Shown here piece after piece: positions 31,672 to 44,691 of a stretch of DNA of 64,000 nucleotides. The stretch covers positions 558,001 to 622,000 of the forward strand of contig JACCLO010000009.1 of NCBI GenBank assembly GCA_029448655.1. The letters run 5' to 3'. The notes beneath the pieces are model-generated. The model was not told where the DNA came from, did not search any database, and worked only from the letters and a program-made list of their open reading frames with translations. Both the position numbers and the translations under genes were made by a program. Numbering within the stretch: the stretch's first letter is position 1; each line of letters opens with the position of its first letter. The DNA is from Wolfiporia cocos (taxonomy: Eukaryota; Basidiomycota; Agaricomycetes; Polyporales; Phaeolaceae).

Positions 31672-33453
31672 TCAGTAACAGCCGAGCAATGAAGAGTTTG
31701 TAGGACGAGGAGACATAGGGAGAACGACAGGCTGATACGTCATCGGCTTCGCGTCTGGATGCAGATACCAAACGGATACAGTATGTGCCACATTGCCAAT
31801 TTCCGTTGAAGGGATAGTTGCCGGCTGCTGCACTGCCTCTGGATGCCTATGGAAGGCATATTGAGTTGGTCCCGGGCCTTGGAGCACTCTACGTACCTGG
31901 CGTTTACATGGCTTCGTATCCGGGACATGGGCTTCATTTGCCCTCCTGGCTCAAAACATAATCCACAGCACCAATATGCTTGATTCTCGAACTCTTGTAC
32001 TGCAACAGGGTGCATCTCTTCCTCCTTGAACCTTGCCTTCTGGGCTTCCGCATATGATGCGACCCGCCAGGCAAGTGGCTGCTCAGAAGCCGTGTGCTCG
32101 TACTCCAACCTCAACTGAAGTACTCTTCAGACTGTGGTCAATCTGGAGACTTTGGAGACCACACACCGCCTGATCCCACGACATAATTGTACAGGTCTGC
32201 ACTACTGCATTTTCGAGGCACAGCCGTATATGCATTTCTTCAAAGCGCTCTTGTGCGGTCCAATCGGGATCTTTCCCGCACAATCGGATGAGATCGCGTA
32301 TTCGATCCACAATTGGTGCCACCCTGAGCCCATCGCACGACCACGCCCGTGTACCGCCCACGCGAAAGACGTGATCTTCGTAGTCTAGAGCTGAAGGCAG
32401 CACTTCTGGAGCAATGTATGGCGTATAAAGACATTTGTGACCAAGGACAAACGGATATCTCAAAATTGCTTGACAGGTGTCGCAGACGAAGACGGCAGCG
32501 GCAAGACGGAGGTTTCCATTGTCGGTCGCCCGCCCTAGGAGGGCTATCAACTGCCTCTGCCTGCGGGTTTGAACATGCTGAATGGCAGATCGCAATAAAG
32601 GACGCATGTCAGCACCGATCCCAGGGACTATTGTGCCCTTACGCGGGCAAGGAGCATTGGCCAGGTGCTTAATATCTGGCTCCAGCGCAATATCCACAAA
32701 CCGCGGCAGGAGCTCTGTGGTAGCATCTCGCGGCCTGTCAGAGAGGATCTCGCACATAAAGGTGGAGAGGATACAGAGCCGTATTGTGACGGCGTACGCC
32801 TGGCGCGACTAGCGATCTTGCGTCAAATGGTGTCCACCGATGCGAAGCATTGCTTACAAAGTTCTTGATCGAAGGCAAAATGTGTGCATATCCTGGTTCG
32901 TCCAAGTTCGGCGGACATTCCGGCAGGCCTTCAACGTTCGCTCGTGCAGCCTTCCATAGAAATTTGGATGACCGGTCCATCAGCAATGACCGGAATGTCC
33001 TATCTGTTCGAGCTAGATGCAGTACATCCCTTGGGTGCAAGTGCATGACTACCTGTCAAAGCCTCGTCAAGATAATAGTGCAAGATGTTTCAGCGTTCAA
33101 ACCTCAAAAACTATGTCTAGCGGCATGTGTTTCAGCTCCTTTAGCACTCCAGGCCTTGCGCGTAACCGAGATGGTGTTGACCTGGCTGCTTTTCGCCGAG
33201 TACCCGCATTGGCAGCTTCTCCCGCAATGCCATTGAGTACATGAGACGCAGCTTGGTCTTGTGCATTGGCAGCCTTCCCTGTCCTGCCGTTGAACTCATG
33301 CGATGCAACTTGGTCTTGAGACGCACTACTGCTCTGCTGCCAGCTGCTGTGGGAACTATACACAGAGGACCCCTGAACAGGACCATGGCCTATGAATGGG
33401 TCGTACAAAATAAAAGCTGCATGACCGGAATGGGTCAAAATCGGCTGTTGCAT
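31672..33453 (-). CDS. F-box protein with C-terminal C2H2-like finger, paralogue A
   Basis: Five exons by hand: 33453-33103, 33052-32858, 32799-32167, 32114-31897, 31846-31672 (introns 50-58 nt, all in phase; 523 aa). The N-terminus holds two copies of a 19-residue repeat (QDQ.ASH..NG..G.AANA). The F-box follows (LKHMPLDIVFE, intron, HLHPRDVLHLARTDRTFRSL) with the family signature WKAARANVEGLPECPPNLDE. Later come a CDTC pair and a C-terminal finger CGLC...HVNARH (CX2CX15HX4H), with the last His supplied by the final exon. The gene at 36628-38928 shares domain order and at least three intron positions. Exon 3 lacks the CX2C pairs found there after the F-box. Substrate unknown. Confidence 0.72.
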
Positions 33454-34068
33454 ATCATGAGCCCCTCCCGTAGATCAGGATATCCTGCTTGGCAAGGCGG
33501 TGAAGGTAACAGTGGGTGAGGTGCGAACTTCTCAGCGCTCAATGCACCGCCTAATGGAACATTACATAACGCGACTGATCGATTTCTATTTAAGGCATTG
33601 CATCAACTTAGCCTTGACGCCTCACTTTGCGTTTGACTCTTCAACCGAATTATATACTGGGCGGATTGCTGGAAGTAGTTGCCTGCTTCGTGGTCACTGA
33701 CTCAAAAGTAATGCGAGATGCGCATCACACAATTGTCGACACGAAGAGGTCTGTTGTCGGAATGACCCAAGGAATCTGGCTACCTATGAAATGACCAGTA
33801 GGTGGCGGTGTGAGCTGATATAGCGGGATCCCGTCTTTCTTGCGATGAACACACGGGACCGTCAAATCGTTGTCCCTAGTTACCATGGAACTCCAGATAC
33901 TTGACCTGATCTGCTGACCTCGGCATTAGTAGTATTTACTCACAGCGAAAGGAACTTTGTCATGGCTCATGAGTGAGCTATGGGCTATTAGGCACTCCGC
34001 ACCCATAACCTTCCCAGCGGCCCACGGCTCAAAGTCACACCCAAGGGGCTCGATATAATCATGATGAG
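33454..34068. other. Divergent promoter region
   Basis: About 600 bp between the minus-strand F-box gene and the plus-strand monooxygenase. No ORF or recognisable binding site stands out. Confidence 0.5.
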
Positions 34069-36249
34069 ATGTCGGCGGTTGCACTGATACCCTCACCACA
34101 CGGTCTTGCAAACATGGAGCCCGAGTCAATCGTCTCTGACTGGCTCGCTCGCTTCGGCGTGGCAGCCTTCAACGGCGACATTCATGGGCTGCTGGACACC
34201 ATCCTGCCTTTCGGCTGGTTGCGCGATGCGCTCATATTCACGTGGGACACGCGTGCGCTCGAAGGGCACGAACGGATAGCTGTCTACTTGCAGGACAGGC
34301 TCGCGCGCACGCACCTTGCGAACTTCAAAGTAGATGAGCGCCCAGGGCTCTGTCCGGAGAGGGTACGTCTCGGGACACTTGACGGCGACGGAAGCGACAC
34401 GGAAGCGAGCGGTGTCGGTGAAGGGGTGACGGCAGGGTTCTCTTTCGACACACCTGACCGAACAGGCCGGGGGTTTGTGTATCTACTTCAGGAGAAAGAC
34501 ACTAATGTGTGGAAGGCGCTGTCGGTCTTCTTGAATCTGGAGGAGATCAAGGGGCATGAGGAAGCCGGCGCAGAGGCGGGAGTATATGGAGGACATACCA
34601 TAGCGTGGGAGGAAGTCTATGCGGAGCGACGTGCAGAGACGGAGCGTAACCCACACGTCGTGGTCGGTGAGTGTCATGCATAGGGTGCTGTGAAAAGCAG
34701 TAATGACCTCTCCATAGTTGGTGGGGGACAGACTGGGCTGCAAATTGCCGCGCGCTTCAAGCAAATGAACATTCCAACTGTGGTCGTAGAGCGACATATG
34801 ACCATCGGTGATCAATGGAGACAGCGCTACCCAACGCTCTCTCTACATACCATTCGCAATCATCATACTTGTAATTGAATCATGAGTAAGAGGTTTACAT
34901 GCACTTACTTCCTGTTTGTTTCAGTCTTATATCAGCCCTATCCGCGCAATTGGCCTCTATACACTCCGAGAGACAAGGTAGCAGACTGGTTGAAGCAATA
35001 TGCTGAATCGCAGGATCTAGTTGTTTGGACGAGCTCACATCTCGAGCCGACTCCGACATACGATCGTGACACGAAGCGGTGGACAGTCACTGTCAATCGT
35101 GCGGGGTCGCTGGTGACGGTGCATCCTGCACATATTGTGATAGCGATCGGGACTCTTGGTGCGCCGCGCATACCGGACATCGCAGGGCGTGATAGGTTCC
35201 GAGGGACAATCATGCACGCGAGCACATACATGGGTGGTCATCCATTCAAGGGCAAGAATGCGATCGTAGTGGGCGCGGGAAATACCTCCGCAGATATATG
35301 CCAAGATCTGGTCGTCCGCGGCGCGTCGACAGTGACGATGGTGCAGCGTTCCTCAACATGCGTCGTGTCGATCAAGAATGTGCGCGAAGGCATGTTCCAC
35401 GCGTACCCGGACGGCATGCCTCTCGAGATCGCAGATTTGAAATTCAATGCGATGCCGATGAACCTGCAGAGACGGTTTGCGCGGAAGCGCGAGCCGGAGA
35501 TGTGGGCAAGAGAAAGTGACTTACATGCCAAGTTAAAAAAAGGTGGTATCAAATTGAATATGGGGAGAGATGGATCCGGACAACATTTCCTGATTTACGA
35601 ACGCGTCGGAGGTATTGTACAAATATGAACAGCATAACTTGATTGCTCACCGCAATTTCAGGGTTCTGTACGTCTACCGCTGATTCTCAGCCAGCTGTCG
35701 GTTGAATTGGTCCCCGCAGGGACAGATGTTGGTGTCGCCGACATGATTGAATCCGGACAGGTGAAGATAAAGCAAGGGACAGAACTCGTACATTTTGAAG
35801 AGAATACCGTCACGTTCTCTGATGGCTCGCAGCTACCTGCGGACCTTGTCGTATTTGCGTAAGTTTGTATTGACATAGCGGTGGGTGCTAACCGTCAACT
35901 CTCGCAGGACGGGATATCTCGATCCCCGTGTGAGCTTAAAAGAGCTTTTCGGCGCAGAGGTGGTTGACAAAGCTGGCCCGCTTTGGGGGCTCGACGAGGA
36001 GGGCGAAATAACTGGCTGCTACAGACCTACCGGCCATCCTGGAGTGAGTATGCATCACGGCAAATCATGACCGGCGATTGACACAATTCTCAGTTCTGGT
36101 ACGGAGCAGGCGATTTCTCGATGTCACGGTTCATGTCAAAACAGCTGGTTAGTACATGGTTTTCACCTCGCCACTACTTTCTAAGTACGCACCAATATCA
36201 GGCGCTACAAATCAAGGCGATAGAACTTGGCATAATATCACAGCAGTGA
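34069..36249 (+). CDS. Flavin-containing monooxygenase with N-terminal NTF2/SnoaL-like domain
   Basis: Seven exons in phase: 34069-34666, 34718-34870, 34925-35611, 35720-35858, 35908-36043, 36094-36147, 36202-36249; 604 aa. The first about 150 residues resemble a SnoaL/NTF2-like fold (SDWLARFGVAAFNGDIHGLL). The FAD site VVVVGGGQTGLQIAARF is created across intron 1. The FMO signature FRGTIMHASTY, the NADPH site IVVGAGNTSADICQDL and FATGY (built across intron 4) follow. Such enzymes use NADPH and O2 to oxygenate soft nucleophiles or ketones; the substrate is unknown. The C-terminus WYGAGDFSMSRFMSKQL and ALQIKAIELG lies in tiny exons. The 108-nt third intron has alternative acceptors. Length and motif order fit a functional gene. 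Confidence 0.88.
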
Positions 36250-36627
36250 TGCAGGATGGGGTGTGAGAGCATGCGATGGATAATTTGCAGAGAGATGGCG
36301 GGCGATCATGAGCTTTTCGGTTGTGAATCTAGCGATCGTACCTTTATGTGATGATGCCTGCAATGCGTATAAGTTGTATTTCATGAAGCGCGCATTCACT
36401 GAAAGAACAGGCGACTTTTCAGTACATACACAGCATATACGAAAAAAACGGAGCCCACATCACGTCTGGCTAAACGAGGAGATAGCAGAACTAACCATGA
36501 CAACAGTATAGAGTTAGATGAGATATATTCGCGCGTCAATGATGATCATAACCCCAATTTAGCTGCCAGCAGTTTGGAGTCGGGTCATGCAACAGCGATC
36601 AGCGCCAAACGGGACCATGGACAATCG
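36250..36627. other. Convergent 3' region
   Basis: Between the ends of the monooxygenase (plus) and the F-box gene (minus). No feature recognised. Confidence 0.5.
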
Positions 36628-38928
36628 CTACGACTCCCAGAATTCAATTCGGTCGCCAGCTTCGGTCTCAAATCCAGGCTTCTCTAGTATAACGTGACCG
36701 TGCATTTTGCGACTGCCATCCGGGTGCAAGAACAACGACGTTGGGTCGTCATTCGCATAGACCCTATGCCTAACCACGCGTGGATTTAATAATATAGTCG
36801 CATGGTAACGGGAATGCGTACTCAGTTCGCAAATGTGCGCGTATTGATCCGGCTGACCAGAGGCCGTGTGTGCAGTGCGCGCAGCACCAGTATGGTTGCA
36901 GCGCGTGCATTTTGCGAAGTCGCCGGGCGGCGGCGAGCTCTGCCTTCCGCGCTTTGGACAGCTCGGCTTCGGTTGCCCGTCTCCATTGGGGAGCCGCAAC
37001 AGGAGTGGCATGAGCGCTTCCCTTTACCGCGCGGTGATGCTCTTCTTCCATCTTTCAGACGCAAAATGTCAAGTCCTGGCCCGTCTATGGTTGGGGTATG
37101 CCGATGAAACTCACCGCCTTGTCCCACGTCAGTACTCGTGTCAAGTCTCCTTCGTCACAACACACGCGCACATCAAGCGCATCCATATCGTGCCGCGTCG
37201 TCTTGAAAGGGTCTAGTCTGCAGATCCGGATAATCTCCTCGCACCTCTTGAAAGAGGGAGAGACTCGAAAGCGCTGCTCCGACCATGGCGCACAGCAGCC
37301 CGCCCATGTCAAGGCTTGTTTGTAGAGACTGTCCCGCGTCAGCTGTCCGAAGCACGAAGGATCATGTGCAAGAATCTCCGGAAAGCGCAATAGCTGATGA
37401 CACCGAGTACAGTCGAAGCATACCATGGCGAGCAATAGGACGCCGGTCCCTTGCGCTTTCAAGATGTGCTCATCCACGGGAAGCTTAAGAGCAAGTATTG
37501 AAGCGTTGTACCGTTGCCATCTCTGGATCATATTGTGTAACTGTGCCCGGAACTTCACGAAGGTATCCTCGGTAAGTTTGGTGTCGTTTGGACACTCAAT
37601 GTCCTGGCGGAATTCGGGCATCGCCGCAAAGTCCGACAGAGTGGGCTGGTACAATTTAGAGGCGTCCCGTGGCAGCGATATGATATGACTACCAAACGCC
37701 AGAAGACGGCCCACCATGGCGTCAACCTGCTCCTTGTCAGACATCGCCTGTTGCATTTTCCTGACAGACTGCAGAAACTCAGTGCCATATTTGTGCCATT
37801 CTAGTCAACCCTTGTGCTCAGAAGTATGGGCATATAGGAAGGACCAACGGCTTGCCTTTTGCGGTCATCGGTTTCGGTTGCCTCACGAAAGGATGCACCT
37901 CAAATTCATGCCATTGGGAGAGCACGCTGACATCCTCTACACCACATGAGCGCAACTTACCAATAATGCTGCATGTCGCGACTGTCAGTATGGCGTTGTC
38001 TGAACGTGATCCATGTACCTCTGCATCCTGATTCGTCTGATATCCGATAATTCGTCTCGACGAGATAGTCGTACGTTCCCCACCCAGCGTATGCAGAGAG
38101 CAGAGTGCTAGAGCGACATTAGTCCTGTTTCTAGCATACTGTGACCGTGATACCTTTTTCATATACTGGATCATTGTCCGTCGCATTTCAATGTATCGGT
38201 CTTGGGCCTCCGAGTCTTCTTGCAGAGAGTTCCACTCGTGCGTCAGTTTCACAGCATGGGGTATGTGGCAGCGCCCTGGCACACAAATCAGCCCATAACT
38301 TCCCAAGACATGGTCTTATATACCTTCATTGACGCTGAGTACTTCCGAAGCGATTGAAAGCAACCGTGGAGGAAGTTTGATATCGACAAGGGAGATGGTC
38401 CTGTGATCAACTTTCATTCAGAGTAATCACCAATAGCAGTGTTCAAAACGCACGTATCCGCTTCACATCTCTTGCAATACCTCGCGTGGAAATCCCAGAG
38501 AGGCGTGCCAGCGTGCGGCTGGAGACAGCTCTGCAGTACGGATTACCCACAATATACGACAACGCCGCAGAATCCAAGCAAAAGATGTACATACCTGGCA
38601 ATACTTCATGAATAGAAGGTCAGCATAGGCGGGCTCGCTCATGTGAGTAGGGCAGTCTGGCAGCCCTGGCACATTGTCACGCGAGTCTCTCCAAGCAGAG
38701 GTCGCGGTGCGGCCCATCAAGATTTTCCTGAAGGCTTTGCTCGACCGCGCTAGAACCAATATATCCTTCGGATGAAGGTGACGGCATATCTGCAGCGATG
38801 TCAGCGACACAGCATAGGTAGCTGCGTTGGATACGTACGTCTAATAGTATGTCAACAGGCATGTTCCGAAATGACTTGAGAGCGCCTTGCTTTGAACGCA
38901 CGGTTTTGAAGTGAGCGCGCTGCAACAT
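36628..38928 (-). CDS. F-box protein with C-terminal C2H2-like finger, paralogue B
   Basis: Start at 38928 (MLQRAHFKTVRSKQGALKSF) is the most plausible; the frame is open further upstream. The F-box is split by an intron (FRNMPVDILLD | ICRHLHPKDILVLARSSKAF) and followed by NVPGLPDCPTHMSEPAYADL. An intron then leads to SCLQPHAGTPLWDFHARYCKRC, giving CX2C pairs. Downstream are CTRC, GCCAPWSEQRF, and the exon 37051-36822 with finger CAHC...HLRTE whose final His comes from the last exon (36769-36628), the same split as in paralogue A. The segment 38160-37800 is uncertain: a 165-nt intron (about 37965-37801) or a longer one is possible. Three tail introns are firm. Confidence 0.65.
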
Positions 38929-39574
38929 AGTGCGTGAACCAAGAACGATGCAAGTATAGTTGCTGCCGTTTCGAAGTTTGAACAGGAAAAGAATGTAAGG
39001 CGGATACAACAGAGCCAACGAAAGGGCAGAAGGAAACCTGACGTGCTTGACTGCCTGCATGCTACTTATGCAGTCCCAAGAGCACAATGGCATAATCGCG
39101 TAGAGCAAGGCGGAGTCGTGGGCAGGTGAGCAGCACTAGTAACGGAGCTTAGCTTCATCCACAGATGACAGTCAGTGCGCATATACAATGGACAATGGTG
39201 TCTCGAGTGCCCTTCATTGAGATTGTGTTCCTTGCGCCCGCTGGCGGATCGGTTCATGGAGGGCGCACACAATGGTCAGTTGCACCATGGTTACGCGACG
39301 TTGTCACTCGGAAAAAGCATACCATTCATGATGTAATTGAAGCAATACTATGTTGATATCATCTAGCGTACCTACCTTTGTCTCCTGGTGTTTCAGCCAG
39401 CCAGCTCTGCCGTGACATGTGCAGCCGCGTGACGTCCTTCAAAATGCCGTAGCAGAGCAGCAGTAAGGATGACATTTGTCGCATTGATGTACTGAGCCTA
39501 TCCACAGTGATAAATATGCATAAGGATGTCGTGGAGCCAGACTGGAACGAATCGTGTCTGAAACGGAAACGAGC

Positions 39575-39966
39575 ATGACCGAGCGCCTAGCATTCGAAGA
39601 GACGCCCGACGGAGGCAGAATATTAGGCGCGCGGCATGTATCCTTCGAGTTGAAGTTGAGAACATTACATAATGTCAATGAGTGAGTGTCCTGACATATG
39701 GGCTCTGCGTATTGGCTTCTGATCCTGCGGGGGTCTAGCTGAACAGACTGTTGTATAGCCGCTACGGGAACTTGATTTATGGCTCATGGTGGCTCATTGA
39801 CGTCCGAGTCGGTCACTCTCGCAGCAGCCAAGGTACCGTAGTCCTGACAAAATTAAACAGTATAAGTCCACCACAATTCCGACTTCAAGCGCGCGTCGAG
39901 CCGGAGTCGGTGACGTCTGCGGTGTTTATTGTGGGGACACCAGCCTCCCGGTTATTCTATCAATAG
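39575..39966 (+). CDS. Possible small two-exon gene, uncharacterised
   Basis: ATG at 39575 (MTERLAFEETPDGGRILGAR) runs to a GTGAGT donor at 39682. Joining to the acceptor at 39746 (GAACAG) keeps the frame, continues LLYSRYGNLIYGSWWLID and ends at 39966. About 108 aa, no recognised domain. Support is only coding appearance and a clean phase-compatible intron. It could be part of a larger gene or spurious. Confidence 0.3.
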
Positions 39967-40174
39967 AACAAGCCGTGGCGCAGTTCATGTGCAGGTGGTC
40001 GCCACAGCGCACGCACCTCCTCTGAGCTCAACAGGATGCGGGAATCATACGTCGTCAGTGGAGAGCTCCCGACATGCTCCCACTCATTTAATACAAAGCG
40101 ATTCCTACCGCGGACGCAGCTCTGCAGCTTCAAACGGTTCTGCTTTGTCTCGGTCGGGGAGAAGTACCATAACG

Positions 40175-41672
40175 ATGGGTTACTTGCGGCACGCTGTTCG
40201 GTAAGTGGCTCTGTAAGAAGCATTGAGCGCGGATGCTGACGCGCGCACTGTACCTCAGCCACTTCTCGCCGGCATGGTTCGTAGTTACCATGGGTGAGCA
40301 TCGATCTGAAAATCAGCGAGAGCGATTATTCTTCTACAAAATTCCCTCAGATGACTGACTTTAGTGCCAACAGGAACGGGAGGCATAGCGATGCTGTTCC
40401 ACAACTATCCATATGCATACGACTCGAAGCCGATGGAGGTGTTCTCGACTATCTTCTTCTTCCTCAACCTATTTCTCTTCATCCTGTTTAATGTTCTCAT
40501 CTTCTCGCGAATCGTCATCTGGCCCGAGATAATCCCCCTCATGATGTACCATCCTGTTCATAACTTGTACATCGGCAGCTACCCTATGGGTCTCGCCACG
40601 CTAATCATCGTCGCAAATTCCGTGCTCAACGCAGAATGGGGCTGGGGCGGGAAGCCGTTCTTCTGGTTCATCTGGGCGTGCTGGTGGTATGACGTCGCCG
40701 TCGGCTTCCTCTGTGGCTTCGTCCTGCTACACTTCATGTAAGCGCCAGGCCAATCCCAGCAGCAAACAGGGAACTGATATAGATGGCCCTCGCTCTCTTG
40801 CAGGTTCACGCGCCAGCACCACGCGCTCAATGCGGCCAACTCCCTGTGGGCGCTCCCCGCCGTCGCGCTCATCGTCGTCGCCTCTGCGGGCGGTGTGCTC
40901 GCGACGCCGCTGCTCTCGATCGACCCGTGGCGCGCGGGGCTCACGCTCATGGTCTCCGCATTCCTCCTCGTCGTAGGACTCACGATCGGCTTCATCTTCT
41001 ACACACTTTACATGCTGCGCCTTATCCTGCACGGGCTCCCGCAGGGCGTGAACGTGCTCTCCGGCTGGGTTACACTCGGCATCAGCGGGCAGGGCGGGTA
41101 CGCCGTGCTCGTGCTCGGTCAGGGCTTCCGCGCGTGGATCCCAGTCAGCTACGGGTACTCGAGCTTCATGCGTGGGGATACGACCGGCACGACGCTCGAT
41201 GCGATCTGCGTGTACGTCGGATTCATACTCTGGGCGGTGACGACGATGTGGTTCTTCTACCAGCTGCTCGCGATGTCCGAGATCCTCGTGCATGGGGGGT
41301 TCCCGTTCAGCCTGCCGTGGTGGGAGCTCATCTTCCCAAATGTGTGTCCCTTATGTGCCTCCCCAACGAACACAGCTAATGCGTCTGTAGGTTGTATACG
41401 CGAACCTGACTATCGAGCTTGCGGTCGTGTTCGATAGTACATTCTTCCGCGTCTGGGGCGCGATGTATGCGACGGCAACACTGCTGCTGTGGATCATGGT
41501 CTTCGTCTTGACCATTCCCAGCGTCGTCAACGCAAGCATATTCGACATGCCAGACATTGAGCAAGTGGATGCTGCGGAGAAGAAGGCGGAGGAGCAGCGT
41601 AGTCTACGCGGAGGCGAGCTGTGGGAGCAAAGCGAGCTCGAAAGAGGCGGAAACGATGGTACCGCGTCATGA
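40175..41672 (+). CDS. TehA/SSU1-family anion (sulfite or C4-dicarboxylate) transporter
   Basis: Five exons in phase: 40175-40200, 40259-40293, 40374-40737, 40804-41341, 41391-41672; 414 aa. The start of the family domain, HFSPAWFVVTMGTGGIAMLF, is assembled from three exons. About ten hydrophobic segments follow, with HPVHNLYIGSYPMGLATLI, a cytosolic-loop FTRQHHALNAANSLWALPA, LGISGQGGYAVLVLGQGF and LPWWELIFPN, typical of fungal sulfite pumps and malate permeases. It would sit in the plasma membrane; sulfite efflux versus dicarboxylate uptake cannot be decided. The acidic C-terminal tail (EKKAEEQRSLRGG) is cytosolic. The short 9-residue N-terminus may be extended upstream. Intact. Confidence 0.85.
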
Positions 41673-41942
41673 TACCGCTTGCGTCCGTCGTAACTTTAGA
41701 ACTGAAGCATGCTCGGTCTATGAAACAGTCACTATGTAATATATTTAAGTTAGTATATACTGGTTGTGTTTATGTGTAATCGCTATATTATTTGCTCTGA
41801 GTACGAACAACGACAATCTACTAGCATCAGTCTGATTCTAGTCAAAGTGCATATTGTACAAGTTACATGGTCAGATAGTGTACATGATACAAGAGCAGGA
41901 TGCCACTGGCAGATGCCGCAGGTTTACATAGACGTAAAACAA

Positions 41943-43485
41943 TCACAGCCGATATTGCTGCGCCCTCGGCCTCTCGAGCATGCCGACCCTTCGCCAATAC
42001 GCCAACCACCTCCGTACATCCTCCGCGCCGACGTCCCTTAGCGTAGGACCCGCCAACGTCGGCGATGCGCGCAGCGTCTGCGTGACTTCCACATCAGGGA
42101 AGCCCATCGCCATCCGCCCCGTATCGAGCGTCGCAAGCAGATTCTGGTAAATCGGAATGAGCTGCAGCGCGCGCAGGCGCGGGCGCGCGTGGCGCTCCTC
42201 CGCGCCTGATGACGTCTGTGACTTATGAGACGGAGCGGAGGAGGCGGCCGCGAGCGCCTGCAGACGTCGGAGCCACTCGTCGACGGGGATGAGCGGTACG
42301 TCGAGCTCGAAGGCGACCACGGTCGCAATGGAGTGCCATGAGACCCCGCGCGGGTGGACGACGTGCGTCGTGTCGATCGTCCGGGGTGCGTGCAGAAAGT
42401 CGAGCACCGCCGCGGCGCCGATGTCGAACGGCAGGAAGTCGACGATCTGCTCATCGCCACCATTATTCCTAGCTCTTCTATATAGGCATGGAAAGCGGGG
42501 GGCTCACTCTTGAGTCATCCGGCAGCCCGCCTACATGCGGTGCGCTCTGCACCATTGCGGGGATCCACTCGTCGGCAGCCCATGCACCCGCGCGCCCGCC
42601 TGACAGCTGGCCTACACGCACGACGATAGGATCGAGGGTCGTGTGCGCCGCCGCGGTATATACGATCTGTTCGCACACCCACTTGGCTTCGGCATAGCCA
42701 TTCGTCATTGCGAGGGAAGGGTCGACAGGACCCTCGGGAACTGAGAAGTCTCTGGGAGCACCTGAGTGATGAGAGCCGTAGTTAGTACGAGAGGCAAGTA
42801 AATTAAACGGCAATGACGTGCGTTGCAGGACACATTGGCTGCTGGTGAAAAGGAGGCGGGGAGCAACGGGAAGAGGGGAAGCGAGTGCGAAGTCTATCAG
42901 GCTTCGTAGACTCTTGATGGCAGGTTCAAATGCAGACAGCTTTGCAACAAGGTCTACTGGCCATGCTAATGACGATATATGTAGGCGATCAGGCAGGTGT
43001 AACGGTGAAAGAGCCATCATACCATTGTGAATGATGTGAGTGACGGAGTGTTGCACCTGATTATCATTGTCAATGACGCCGCATCAACCAGGCAGGAGAT
43101 ATCCAATCACCTCATGGAACATGTCGTCGCTTAGACCCCAGTTTACCTTTGTCAAATCACCCTCAAGAAGCACAATCTTGGGCAGGTCCAATATACGGGA
43201 ATTAATCCCTCGCTCCTCCAAAGCGACTGCTTGCCGAGCATGCAAGGCAGTGCCGTCCCTCGCCTTTCTGTTGAACGCATACACGCGTGCAATATCCGGA
43301 GAAAAGACCATTGCTTCCAGTAGATGGCAGCCCAGACTACCCGTTGTCCCTGTCACTAACACGACGTCTCTGCTCGTGCTGTCTACCGGCGCGACCAGCT
43401 TGTCCGTGCGGCGATGCGGAAATCCATCAGAGTACTTTACTGCCATTTCGTACATAGCAGCGATACGAGTTGATGCAGAGGTCAT
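41943..43485 (-). CDS. Stand-alone NRPS-like thioester reductase (R domain), copy D1
   Basis: Five exons in phase: 43485-43111, 43056-43023, 42965-42834, 42761-42508, 42446-41943; 432 aa. Extended-SDR reductase: NADP(H) motif VLVTGTTGSLGCHLLE, then VYAFNRKARDG, VTHIIHNAWPVDL (built across an intron), FTSS, the catalytic YAEAK, and VRVGQLSGG. In adenylate-forming reductases (A-T-R) this domain releases carrier-bound acyl thioesters as aldehydes or alcohols. Here no adenylation or carrier domain lies upstream, and the ATG starts in the linker (MTSASTRIAAMYEMAVKYSD), so it is a free R domain acting in trans or on another thioester. D2 preserves the same introns. Confidence 0.85.
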
Positions 43486-44189
43486 GATGGCAAATTAGAG
43501 ATGAAGACTCAGGAGATGTGGAGAAATCACGACGAAGTGATCGATGTAGCTTTGGGACCTCAGTCTATCAGGACGTCCACCTTTATATTAGCCCTGCACG
43601 CTATGAGCGACAGTGCATGGAAACACTCACCATGTTCTCACACTATGCAGCTCTCATTCTGAGAAGCGACGAGTTTAGCATGCACATAGCCACGAGATAC
43701 GCCACGTTCCTTGTCTTTGGACTGTATAGTGTGAGCGCTCTGGGAGAGAACGACGGGGACACGTCAGGACCGTGCCGAATGCGATGCACGCGATGACGGG
43801 AGTACGCACGAAACGCCCGACAGCATGATTCGCGGGAACGACTACTGAAGCGAGGACATCAATAATGGTCATTGTACAATGCTTCATCCAGCGCACTGAT
43901 TGCGTCGCTACACGCCGATTTGATATGTCCGACACGCCGATTTGATATGTCCGACAGGATGCTGTGTGCCGGCCCGTCGGAGCCACATCACATGACCGTG
44001 TTCGGCTCTCATGCATAAACGGCTCTCATGCATAAACGTCTATGGGTAGCATACACAACTAGACCATCACGCATCATACGTGGAAAGGAATCTACACAAA
44101 TATATCGCTTTTCTGATATTGGGGGCCACCTAGCCTCGTACTGCATATGGAAATTATACGCCATGCTTGCGGTCTACTGGTCCTTCAAT
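43486..44189. other. Upstream region of D1 with short tandem duplications
   Basis: No gene. Two perfect tandem duplications: a 22-mer at 43911-43932 and 43933-43954, and a 17-mer at 44004-44020 and 44021-44037. The corresponding part of unit 2 (near 48000-48100) has single copies. Confidence 0.75.
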
Positions 44190-44691
44190 GCAATCGCAAC
44201 AGCAATGCAATTCCACTTCTAGCTCCTCCTCCTCCTCCTCCTCTTGAAATATGAAGATTTTTATACTCTGAAACTTGGCGCAATCCGCACAATTCTACAA
44301 AGGTAAATCGAAAATCACTTCAATTAATAAGAAGATAAAAACTGAACTATGTCATAAAACATGAATCAAAGCTATTGATGGGCTGCGGCTCGGTTTCCTC
44401 CTTGACGAAATACTTCCTAGATTTCAATGAGCATTCTCACTACATCTTAGACTGAGCATACAATTTACCGAGAAGAGATAATGCATTATGTCAATATATA
44501 GAGGTAAATTTCAGTCAAATCGTGATATTAGCCACATACTCAGCCTCCCGTTGACAATGGCATGGTGATTCTCGCCAGATGAAGGCACACAGATAGTATA
44601 ACTCTGTCTGGTGCCGTGCGTTTGGCAACTCGGTGACCGCAATTGATGGCGTGACTGATTCTCGGGAAAATGTTGCACTGTTGTTACGATA
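44190..44691. mobile_element. MITE family M1, copy a
   Basis: About 500 bp with terminal inverted repeats of about 20 bp (core CGCAACAGCAATGCAA at left, TTGCACTGTTGTTACGAT at right). Includes a CTC microsatellite at 44223-44242. Shared with copies b, c and d; no coding capacity. Confidence 0.65.
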
